Assembly: GCF_964340395.1 (NCBI RefSeq) | Contig: NC_135556.1 | Location: forward strand, 2,175,001-2,239,000 | Direction: 5' to 3' | DNA: 64,000 nt | DNA from: Glandiceps talaboti | Taxonomy: Eukaryota > Hemichordata > Enteropneusta > Spengelidae | Shown: positions 54,790 through 64,000 of the stretch, piece after piece | Position numbering within the stretch: the first letter of the stretch is position 1 | How the letters are laid out: each line of letters starts with the position of its first letter | The notes under the pieces: generated by a model | What the model was told of the DNA's origin: nothing | Seen by the model: only the letters and a program-made list of their open reading frames with translations | The model's database searches: none | Program-made: the position numbers and the translations under genes

Positions 54790-57443
54790 TTTGCCACATC
54801 TCAGCAAATCCTTACTGGCAAAGTAGAGTTTTAACATATAAACCCTAACAAGGGAATCCCTTTTCAGCTCTATCATATTGGTAACTGTAACAATCCTTTA
54901 CAATTTCAGAGATATCACTTTGGATACACTTGAGCCAGTAACGAATTATCTGTACATTTATATATGGTCGAATGGGATATCGTCCAAGTTCACCCAGAGC
55001 AGCAATATTTGAAGTATTTCTACTAACCCCTAATATAAACACACAAAATTTGTGATGAACTTTTTATCTGTCAGGGGAGGAGTGAGTACCCCAGATACCA
55101 CTTGCATATACAGTGTTGCAGCCAGAGGGGGTTTTGGGGTCGTTTGACACACATTTTTTGGACCTGACCCACAATTTTGGAAGTGACGGGTCATAGATGA
55201 CCCACACTAAAATTGTATGCAAATATGTTTAGCAACATGACCACGCCTAAAGCAACAGCCAAATGATCGTGTGTATTGCATAGATAACAACAGGGTTGGA
55301 TAGGCAACTGCATAATCATTCAGCAAATATCTAGCATGGGTCAGCATGTGGGTAAATATTTTGAAAAACTGTATAGTTGCGCTACAACGCTATTGGCACT
55401 TTTTTGTAATGTCCTCAAATATTGTGTGATGACCCAGAAAAATGAAAGCTTCGGGACACTGTCCCACTCTTTAAAAAGGCTGGCTGCAACACTGATATAA
55501 AAGAATGGGTAAAATCTTACAATCAAATATACGAAATGCTATGTCAGGTTTCAAACCTCCAAGCCTATGCAGTGTTATTTCCAGACTATGCAGTGCAGTA
55601 CTTGCCTGGTCAGCGATATAATTTTGGGCTTGGTACCGAATACCTGAACTAGAAAACATCACGCCTAAATAGTTATACTTTGAAACAACTTCAAATAATT
55701 TACCGTTCCAAAACCACTTTTCGGATTTCTTTAGTGGACCGCCCTTCCTAAAAACAACAATCTTAGATTTAGCTAAATTTACGGTAAGTCTCCACCTTTT
55801 ACAGTAACATGAAAGTCTATTTAGAAGTCTTTGTAACCCAATAGGGGTGCTGCTAAATAGCGCTAAATCATCTACATACAGTTAATAAAATAATTTCAAC
55901 ATATTTGCATACACAACAGTTTCAAATCCCTGATTTAGTGCATCTTCAATATCATTTATGTAAAAATAAAATAGCAAAGGTGAGATGACGGAACCTTGTT
56001 GTACACCCACATTGATTTTGAAAAAGTCAGTAATACCATGTGAAGTTTTCACTACCGTTTTGAGTTGATTGTACTTAGAATGTAGAGACTGTAAAAGTTT
56101 ACCTCTGATGCCAGCTTTGCCAAGCTTATAAAACAAGGAGAAGTGATGTATCCTATCGAAAGCCTTCTCATAGCCAATAAATGCACAATAGAAACGACTT
56201 TTCAAGTGAAACACATATATAGAGTATATAAGGTGAATATATTATCAAGAGTACTTCTCTTTTTTCTAATGCCACTTTGAGCCTCAATTATAGTATTGTA
56301 CTTATCAAACCAATGGGTAAGTCTATCACATAATATTTGGGTGTAGATCTTACCTATGACATCAAGTAGCATAATGCTGCGGTAATTACCCGGGGAGTCT
56401 TTACTTCCCTTCTTGAAAACAGGTGTAATCAGTCCAATCGACCACATACTAGGGAATACACCGCTATCAAGAACTTCATTGTAGAGAATATGTAACATAT
56501 CATAAATTTCGCGAGGGGCATATTTCCAAAACTCTCCAGGGATCCCATCTTGCCCTGGGGCTTTGTTGTTTTTAAGTCTGTCGATACATTTCCGAATCTC
56601 TGCTATAGTGATGGGACAGTTTAGTTCGGAACAGTCGATACCCGTACTATCTAGGTCACCCATGTTTAGTTCATTTACATATCTCTTGACTGAGGAGGAG
56701 AAGAACTCTCTCATTTCATCATCGTCGGTCTAGTCTGGTTGACATCTTGTGTATTTGGATTAAACAGGCCCTTAAAGTAACTAAACCATTCATTCTGTGT
56801 AATTTTGCTTGAGATACTTCCCTTATTCTGACGCAAACGTTGCCAAAACAGTCTAGAATTTTGTTGTTTTGATAGATTAATTAATTCATCACGTTTATGT
56901 TTCTGGTATTTTCTTCTTACTAATTAAACTTTTGTAGCTGGCTTTGATGCGTAGATAGTTACTGAGGTTTTGACGGTTTCTACATTTTCTGAAGATATTT
57001 AGAGAACGGTACACTTCTCTTTTTGTCTGGTGACACTCATTATCAAACCGGGGGTTTTGCACATTAGCATGTGGAAGGCATTGAACTTTGACTTTCATTT
57101 CAGTACAACAGGTGTTAACTAAATCACATAAAAGTGTAGTGGCATCATCAATATTTCCCTGTGCTATTTTATCATAGAATGAAAGACACATAAGGTTAAC
57201 TTCATCTAATTGAAAATTACTAGAATACTGTTCCAGCTTACTATGCTCCCAACGCAATTTAAATATATCAGGCATACCCTCCATATTTAAATGTGCACGT
57301 ACATTTCTTTCCCTATCTTCAGCGCAAAATGTTAACGGAAATTCAAGAGGCATGTGATGGGATTCAATACGGTTTCCCACTACAATTGCAAAATCATGAA
57401 ATCGTTTGAACAGGTTACCTGAAGCTACAACATAATCATTCAC
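54790..57443 (-). pseudogene. LINE 3' half: end of endonuclease, RT, C-terminus
   Basis: Read leftward from 57443: the end of the apurinic endonuclease domain ('NDYVVASGNLFKRFHDF'), a linker ('NPRFDNECHQTKREVYRSL'), then RT blocks 'LKNNKAPGQDGIPGEFWKY', 'PVFKKGSKDSPGNYRSI', 'FIGYEKAFDRIHH' and 'GVQQGSVISPLLF'. Next are the active-site region (YVDDLALF near 55870, just after a short duplicated 'VVYAN' stretch), 'VVFRKGGPLKKSEKWF', and the C-terminal 'NTSNIAALGELGRYPI'. Several frameshifts and one nested element. It belongs to the same broad group as 39.5-41.1 kb. The 5' half is at 60461-62261 on the other strand. Confidence 0.85.
55106..55499. mobile_element. 384-bp TIR element (MITE) nested in the LINE
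   Basis: Perfect 15-bp terminal inverted repeats (CAGTGTTGCAGCCAG at 55111 and CTGGCTGCAACACTG ending 55494), flanked by ATATA on both sides (55106-55110, 55495-55499). It is non-coding. The interior carries 'gcaacatgaccacgcc' sequence shared with the tandem array at 24.1-24.7 kb. CAG...CTG ends are hAT-like, but hAT usually duplicates 8 bp, so the superfamily is uncertain. Confidence 0.85.
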
Positions 57444-59230
57444 ATTTCAGTGAATCATATCATGGCGGTATAAGGGGAGAATACCTCCATGAGTGAATGG
57501 AACCATAAAACTTTACTCATTTCAGTGAATCATATCATGGCGGTATAATGGGAGAATACCTCTATGAGTCAATCGAACCATCAAACTTTACTCATTTCAG
57601 TGAATCATATCATGGCGGTATAAGGGGAGAATACCTCTATGAGTGAATCGAACCATCAAACTTTACTCATTTCAGTGAATTATATCAGGTGGTATAAGGG
57701 GAGAATACCTACATGAGTGAATGGAACCATCAAACTTTACCCATTTCAGTGAATTATATCAGGCGGTATAAGGGGAGAATACCTCCATGAGTGAATCGAA
57801 CCATCAAACTTTACTCATTTCAGTGAATTATATCAGGCGGTATAAGGGGAGAATACCTACATGAGTGAATGGAATCATCAAACTTTACTCATTTCAGTGA
57901 ATCATATCATGGCGGTATAAGGGGAGAATACCTCCATGAGTGAATGGAACCATCAAACCTTACTCATTTCAGTGAATTATATCAGGCGGTATAAGGGGAG
58001 AATACCTACATGAGTGAATGGAATCATCAAACTTTACTCATTTCAGTGAATTATATCATGGCGGTATAAGGGGAAAATACCTCCATGAGTGAATCGAACC
58101 ATCAAACTTTACTCATTTCAGTGAATTATATCAGGTGGTATAAGGGGAGAATACCTCCATGAGTGAATGGAACCATCAAACTTTACTCATTTCAGTGAAT
58201 TATATCAGGTGGTATAAGGAGAGAATACCTCCATGAGTGAATGGAACCATCAAACTTTACTCATTTCAGTGAATTATATCATGGCGGTATAAGGGGAGAA
58301 TACCTCCATGAGTGAATGGAACCATCAAACTTTACTCATTTCAGTGAATTATATCAGGCGGTATAAGGGGAGAATACCTCCATGAGTGAATGGAACCATC
58401 AAACTTTACTCATTTCAGTGAATCATATCATGGCGGTATAAGGGGAGAATACCTCCATGAGTGAATGGAACCATCAAACCTTACTCATTTCAGTGAATCA
58501 TATCATGGCGGTATAAGGGGAGAATACCTCCATGAGTGAATGGAACCATCAAACCTTACTCATTTCAGTGAATCATATCATGGCGGTATAAGGGGAGAAT
58601 ACCTCCATGAGTGAATGGAACCATCAAACCTTACTCATTTCAGTGAATCATATCATGGCGGTATAAGGGGAGAATACCTCCATGAGTGAATGGAACCATC
58701 AAACTTTACTCATTTCAGTGAATTATATCAGGTGGTATAAGGGGAGAATACCTCCATGAGTGAATGGAACCATCAAACTTTACTCATTTCAGTGAATTAT
58801 ATCAGGTGGTATAAGGGGAGAATACCTCCATGAGTGAATGGAACCATCAAACTTTACTCATTTCAGTGAATTATATCAGGTGGTATAAGGGGAGAATACC
58901 TCCATGAGCGAATCGAACCATCAAACTTTACTCATTTCAGTGAATTATATCATGGCGGTATAAGGGGAGAATACCTCCATGAGTGAATGGAACCATCAAA
59001 CTTTACTCTTTTCAGTGAATTATATCATGGCGGTATAAGGGGAGAATACCTCCATGAGTGAATTGAACCATCAAACTTTACTCATTTCAGTGAATTATAT
59101 CATGGCGGTATAAGGGGAGAATACCTCCATGAGTGAATCGAACCATCAAACTTTACTCATTTCAGTGAATCATATCAGGTGGTATAAGGGGAGAATACCT
59201 CCATGAGTGAATGGAACCATCAAACTTTAT
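57444..59230. repeat. 75-bp minisatellite, array A (~24 copies)
   Basis: The unit includes 'tttcagtgaatcatatcatg', 'gcggtataaggggagaatac' and 'ctccatgagtgaatggaacc atcaaactttactca'. A variant lacks two bases ('atatcaggtgg'). Copies are about 93-98% identical, without spacers. The left edge abuts the endonuclease part of the LINE with no intervening sequence. Confidence 0.95.
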
Positions 59231-59784
59231 TCACGAGCTGACAATTTAAACGATAAATACATGGCTTGCCATTGCCAAAATACAAATATTTGCTGAGTAA
59301 AAATAATTACAACTATAATTTGGCGTCAGCCTTTGTACCATGTTTTGACTCTCCCTCTTTCCCCATTATTCGAAAGTTTTCTGCGGTAATAGAACGCATG
59401 TTGAAATATTTTGTTGAGAAATATGATATTGTGAAATATCAAGCACAAATTTTAATTACTTTGCAATGATGCAAAACATACTAAAAAGTCTTTTACAAGT
59501 AGAGTCGATGTCATCCTTGGACAACTATAGTAAAATTAACTGGAGATACATTCAAGGTGGAACAGTAAGAATTTTATATACCTATACCGTAATACGTAAT
59601 TTCTGACCGATGACAGTGAGAAAGGTAAACTCACGGAGAGGGGAAAAATACCACTAATCGACACGCACGCCGCTATCTCACAAAAGACATTATGATAGAA
59701 GTCCACACAGAACGGGTATTATTCGAGACAAAATCTAAATTGAAGAAATTCCAAACTTGGAAAGGAGAGTTTATAAGAGAGCGA
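59231..59784. other. unique segment between array A and right arm
   Basis: An open frame at 59266-59469 has no recognisable domain. The start (59231, 'ttcacgagctgacaattt') is a presumed rearrangement breakpoint. Confidence 0.5.
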
Positions 59785-60232
59785 TCAGTTTTTACGGCCG
59801 GGGTGGGCCGGTGACTTCTTGTTCGTGTTGTACCTAAAAATAGTGACCCCCTGCGATTCACCCACAAAACAATTCCCCCCCCCCCGACAAAGAAAATTCT
59901 TCTTGTTCTTGCAAAAGACATTCTAGATTCTCAAAGCACAATACAGCACACACTGCATAGTTAATTTTACTTGTTACATTTACAATAATTTTAAGTGTAT
60001 CTGGTAAATTACTGTCCCAAAATCCATTGCTTCACATGTATAAAGCTCTTTAGACAGGAACCCTATGAGAAGTATGATTGTCTGTTCATGGACATGCAAA
60101 ATATTCATGGTTTAGTAACCAAACGTTCTAGGGTATCTCTTAGGATATCCAATCAAGGGTATCTATTACCATTATACTATTAGATTAATTCAGCTAATTA
60201 TAAAGTACAATATTAGAAATGGAGTTAATATC
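59785..60232. repeat. right arm of the ~450-bp inverted repeat
   Basis: Starts 'gagcgatcagtttttacggc', has poly-C at 59875-59886, and ends 'aatggagttaata'. Mirror of 53863-54330; also related to 44228-44360. Confidence 0.8.
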
Positions 60233-60460
60233 ATAATAATTGTAAACCTAGGGGTTTCAGTAAGTAATACACAAGTCAGCGGCATAGTAGTAGGTGACAT
60301 GAGGTCAAATTGGGTCAAATTAACACAACTAGCAATTTCAGGAATTATACCAGAAATTTTGCTGTGCTGATTTTTGAATTCCCAGTAAATGTTAGTTGTC
60401 GAAAAAGTTGTTCAAATGCCTTCTATCCATCCACAGTTACAGGAAATCGTGCCGTCCCCA
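60233..60460 (+). other. possible 5' UTR of the LINE, unassigned
   Basis: No motif. It lies directly upstream of the 2A-containing frame. Confidence 0.35.
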
Positions 60461-62261
60461 CTCGGCATTAGCGATCTCCAAGTACAGGCTGTAAGCTCCT
60501 GTCATAGATTCCACTGAAAATAGCATTAGCATAGGAACATGGACTTGGTCTAGACACACTCAACAATCTGTTATTGACTATATGATAACAAGTGACAATT
60601 TCAGTTATAAGTATGTTGCTGTTGTTATCTGGGGACATAGAACTCAACCCGGGTCCACCTAAAAAAGCTAAAGATACTATCGGACAATCGAAAATAACCG
60701 ATGCAATGACTTTACGAAGTGGTTCTCCAGTGGCACAGGCATTCAATAACGGAGACCAAACTCAACATCAATGAGGCGGTAATTTTGCAAGACGCATTAC
60801 GGGAACAGACGTACAAGATTTAAGCCTGGTGGATGTGATAAATAAAATTCGGGGCCTAAAAGTAGAAATCTCATGTCAAATAAAGGGAGTAGACGATAGA
60901 ATCAAAACGTCAAAGATTTTCAAAGGGGAGTGAAAGAAAATCGAGAAAATGCGGCAAAACTGGCTGAAGAAAATGAAGAGCTAGTTCATAGAACGCAAAA
61001 GTTGGAGATGGAACTAGATAAAAGTCAAGCACAGATGAGACGAAATAATCTAATTTTCTACGGAACAGAGCAACAGCTTAAAGAAACCTGGAAAGAAACA
61101 GAAGATTTATCCACGGTAAATTAGATGTTGAGACCGATGACCTAGAGTTTGAACGTGTACACCGCCTCATGTATGCAAAAAGCCGTCCTCAACCGATAAT
61201 CGCGAAGTTCTTGCGTTTCAAGCAGAGAGACAAGGTTCTCTGCGCCTCGGGCAAGCTGAAAGATGAACCCGGTAAATACTAGGGAAGATTTTACAGCTCG
61301 TGTTAGAGAAACTCGTCGAAATCTTGGAAAATTTGCAGAAGCAGCGCGAAGAGAAAATAAAACTGTGAAATTTGCGTACGATAAAATCAAGATTAATGGG
61401 ATGACCTATGTGTATGACAAAGAGACAGACAATATAAGACCATCTGGTATACATAGTGGTGCAACAGGTGTCCAACAATCCGCGAGTGCAAACGCATAGG
61501 ACAATGGCCAGGGCCATAAGTCCCTTCATGGTGACAGTCAAAATAAGTTTCAAGTGTACAGAACTACTCATACAAACATTAATTTGTTGGTATGGAACGT
61601 TAACGGTTTATCAGCTAAGTTTAGTGATGTCGAATTTCAAAGTTACCTAAAAAATTGATTTCATATGTTTAGTAGAAATATGGCTTCCAAACAACTCTGA
61701 TATACAACTTCAGGGGTTCAAAGTTTTTCACTTTCCTGGACAACGTAGACACATATATATGGCAGGGCATCAGGTGGAATTTTAGTTTTATTTTCAGAAC
61801 AAAATCAACATGACTTTGGAATAAGATGTTTCTCAAAGAGTCAATATATCTGTTGGTCTTTAATATCTAACAGGACACAACCCAGTTTATTAATTGCTAA
61901 TGTGTATAGACCGCCAGTCGATTCGCATTTTGCAGATAAAGACTTTCTTGACACTTTAGAGAAGGAGTTGATAGAGTTTACTACTAAGTACAAGTGTGAA
62001 GCTATCATAGCTGGAGACTTTAATGGTAGGACTGGAACCAATTTAGACCACATTGAACTAAATACAACGTATACCACTCGACGATACGCGATATAACGAG
62101 CATGATATACCTACACGTACTTCTGAAGATAGTGATGTCAATAGTTATGGTCGGGAATTACTTAAATTCTGTTCCACAACTGGATACTATATATATAGTG
62201 AATGATGACTTTTAAGGACCACGGAAGTGGCAGTTTCACTTACATTTCAGAACAGGGAACT
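60461..62261 (+). pseudogene. LINE 5' half: 2A-like leader, ORF1-like, endonuclease
   Basis: Order on the plus strand: a leader with a 2A-like motif (60613-60774); a coiled-coil ORF1-like part (60930-61130, ending 'MRRNNLIFYG'); an RRM/L1-ORF1-like part (61150-61499, 'PQPIIAKFLRFKQRDKVL' and 'TRRNLGKFAEAARRENK'). Then an apurinic endonuclease with 'NLLVWNVNGLSAKF' at about 61580, 'YRPPVDSHF' at 61905, 'AIIAGDFNGRTG' at 62005 and 'GSGSFTYISEQGTS' at 62228-62260. Multiple frameshifts and stops. It ends abruptly in the endonuclease where the minisatellite begins. Confidence 0.85.
60613..60774 (+). CDS. LINE leader peptide with 2A-like ribosome-skipping motif
   Basis: Starts MLLLLSGDIELNPGPPKK. 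The D-I-E-L-N-P-G-P core (60634-60657) matches the D(V/I)ExNPGP consensus of 2A peptides, at which ribosomes skip a peptide bond between G and P. The short hydrophobic run ahead of it is typical. 2A-like leaders are known from non-LTR retrotransposons of several invertebrates. The frame stops at 60774 and the rest of ORF1 continues in other frames, so this copy is defective. ATG 60613 is chosen because the frame is closed by a stop at 60586. Confidence 0.75.
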   Translation: MLLLLSGDIELNPGPPKKAKDTIGQSKITDAMTLRSGSPVAQAFNNGDQTQHQ

Positions 62262-62868
62262 AGCGAGTAAAGTTTGATGGTTCCATTCACTCATGGAGGT
62301 ATTCTCCCCTTATATCGCCATGATATAATTCACTGAAATGAGTAAAGTTTGATGGTTCCATTCACTCATGGAGGTATTCTCCCCTTATACCGCCATGATA
62401 TAATTCACTGAAATGAGTAAAGTTTGATGGTTCAATTCACTCATGGACGTATTCTCCCCTTATACCGCCATGATATAATTCACTGAAATGAGTAAAGTTT
62501 GATGGTTCCATTCACTCATGGAGGTATTCTCCCCTTATACCACCTGATATAATTCACTGAAATGAGTAAAGTTTGATGGTTCCATTCACTCATGGAGGTA
62601 TTCTCCCCTTATACCGCCATGATATAATTCACTGAAATGAGTAAAGTTTGATGGTTCGATTCACTCATGGAGGTATTCTCCCCTTATACCGCCATGATAT
62701 GATTCACTGAAATGAGTAAAGTTTGATGGTTCCATTCACTCATGGAGGTATTCTCCCCTTATACCACCTGATATAATTCACTGAAATGAGTAAAGTTTGA
62801 TGGTTCGATTCACTCATAGAGTATTCTCCCCTTATACCACCTGATATAATTCACTGAAATGAGTAAAG
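62262..62868. repeat. 75-bp minisatellite, array B (~8 copies, inverted relative to A)
   Basis: Same unit as array A but on the opposite strand ('gtaaagtttgatggttccat', 'tcactcatggaggtattctc'). It abuts the plus-strand LINE endonuclease at 62261 with no spacer. Confidence 0.95.
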
Positions 62869-63235
62869 CTGCAGATTTTTAGGAAAAAAGAAAGAATAAA
62901 AGCAACTTTCCGAATACACAGTGATGGACACAACCCAGTTTATTAATTGCGCGCGCGCTTTGAATTGATGGTTCACTAAAGTCAAAAGTGACTGTACTTA
63001 CACTAAATCCTCGCTAGTATGTCTCTCGATTGCATACGTGCTTAACTTTGAAAAAACAAGTATCCAGTAAAGAATTGTAACTTTTTACAGTGTAGCGAAT
63101 TAGAAATTCCTTGTGTGGGAAAGTGCAAAATAAGTGCGCACATGCACTGTGCGTTTTTTTTAGAAACATAACATAGTGTTATGTCTATATATTACTTCAA
63201 TCCCACATACCTTCCTTCGATTCCATTAATTCATT
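62869..63235. other. unique flank with a 25-base LINE-derived insert
   Basis: 62926-62950 is an exact 25-base copy of LINE endonuclease sequence at 61873-61897, followed by a GCGCGCGC stretch. No gene. Confidence 0.7.
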
Positions 63236-63239
63236 ATAA

Positions 63240-63372
63240 GAGTACCCGCCATTTCCTACAGTACTCACTAAAAGTACCACCATTTCCTACAGTACTGTTA
63301 ATCTCTCACTAAAAGTACCCACCATTTCCTACAGTACTGTTAATCTCTCACTAAAAGTACCCACCATTTCCC
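63240..63372. repeat. ~40-bp tandem repeat, 3-4 copies
   Basis: Unit 'aaaagtacccaccatttcct' with 'acagtactgttaatctctca'; the first copy is truncated. Confidence 0.85.
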
Positions 63373-64000
63373 ACTTACGTTTGTGACAATCTATTAATGA
63401 ATAAGTGTTACTATTAAAGTCGATAACCCCTTTAAAGTGGCCATATGGATGAGAATTAGATATTTATTTGAGATTTTAATGTAAAAACACCTTTACTATG
63501 TCTGTCTACTTGATATATTATTGTGAAACAACAAAGACCAAACCAACCTTAGAATGTCAATGACTGCAAATAAATTCAAAATGTGTATATAAAAGCCCAG
63601 AAGGGATTTGTAATGAATGAATCACTACATTACGTTCGCTCTGTGCATTTTGTCAATTGCTTCCCGTTAGTGACCGGTCAGTTTCTTCGGCCAGGGGGTT
63701 GGGGTGGATTGGTAGGTCACCCTGGTTTTTTATTTGGCAGCAGGGGGTGGGTCATCCTGTTTTGTGTGAAAATCGTAGATCATGGTCATTGTTTGGATTT
63801 TGATGTAAGAAAAAATCCATTTCTACGGAGGCTTGACCCTGTCTGAACTGTGGTATTTGTTCTTGTCCCTGTTTCTTACCATATTCTTTAATACCAATAC
63901 ACCTGGAGTGACACTCAAACACTATATATATATATACATAAACATATATAATCTACCACTCTAGCAAAAGTCGAAGGTTCCGTAATGGTAACCTTTACAG
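63373..64000. other. right edge, no gene recognised
   Basis: An open frame at 63583-63846 has Gly/Trp-rich low-complexity sequence from G-rich DNA resembling the 'ccggtcagtttcttcggcc' poly-G repeats elsewhere. A short TATATA run lies near 63925. Nothing further is supported. Confidence 0.45.

Noticed and set aside
57444-59230. CRISPR-like array of regular repeats
   Set aside because: The 75-bp units are directly contiguous with no unique spacers and the genome is animal. The same applies to the 24-, 42-, 74- and 87-bp arrays.

Overview
This is eukaryotic, animal nuclear DNA. It is AT-rich, has long introns with canonical GT-AG junctions, and is full of microsatellites, minisatellites and transposon remains. 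The mix of a heteromeric amino-acid transporter gene, an immunoglobulin-superfamily receptor, an LDL-receptor class A protein, a BEL/Pao retrotransposon, a Penelope-like remnant and a LINE with a 2A-like peptide fits a marine invertebrate (invertebrate deuterostome or lophotrochozoan). The sequence alone does not let me name the species. Nothing bacterial or organellar was seen.

Cellular genes. (1) Plus strand, about 1.5-2.9 kb: the last two exons of a membrane protein with an LDLa module, a transmembrane helix and a short cytoplasmic tail; the rest of the gene is presumably to the left of the window. (2) Plus strand, 6310-8022: an apparently intronless four-Ig-domain single-pass receptor. 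(3) Minus strand, 43.6 down to 21.2 kb: a complete nine-exon SLC7 light-chain amino-acid transporter. I assembled it exon by exon; all phases agree and it gives about 497 residues. Its introns hold most of the mobile DNA between 21 and 43 kb.

Repeats and mobile elements. 8.4-12.75 kb is a 24-bp minisatellite of about 182 units, open in several frames. A recurring DNA-element family has a CCTCCCGTAAGG-type tip beside a CA/CAGA tract and a second end ending in TTTAAATCTGG. It occurs at least ten times, twice as large inverted pairs (13.6-17.5 kb and 26.7-28.9 kb), and some copies carry hAT/DUF4371-like transposase remains. 45.3-52.7 kb is a BEL/Pao LTR retrotransposon with LTRs that look identical, a 5-bp target duplication and one reading-frame break. 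Degenerate LINE fragments lie at the left edge and near 22.9-23.6, 38.2-38.6, 39.5-41.1, 54.8-57.4 and 60.5-62.3 kb. A Penelope-like fragment lies at 32.2-32.6 kb.

The most striking structure is 53.9-62.9 kb. One LINE appears to have been interrupted within its endonuclease domain by a 75-bp minisatellite, and then half of the LINE with part of the array was inverted. Inverting 59,231-62,870 in silico would restore a single array inside a single LINE. A 25-base copy of LINE sequence sits just outside the presumed breakpoint. There is no sign of a dedicated new multi-gene system; the novelty is in the repeat architecture.
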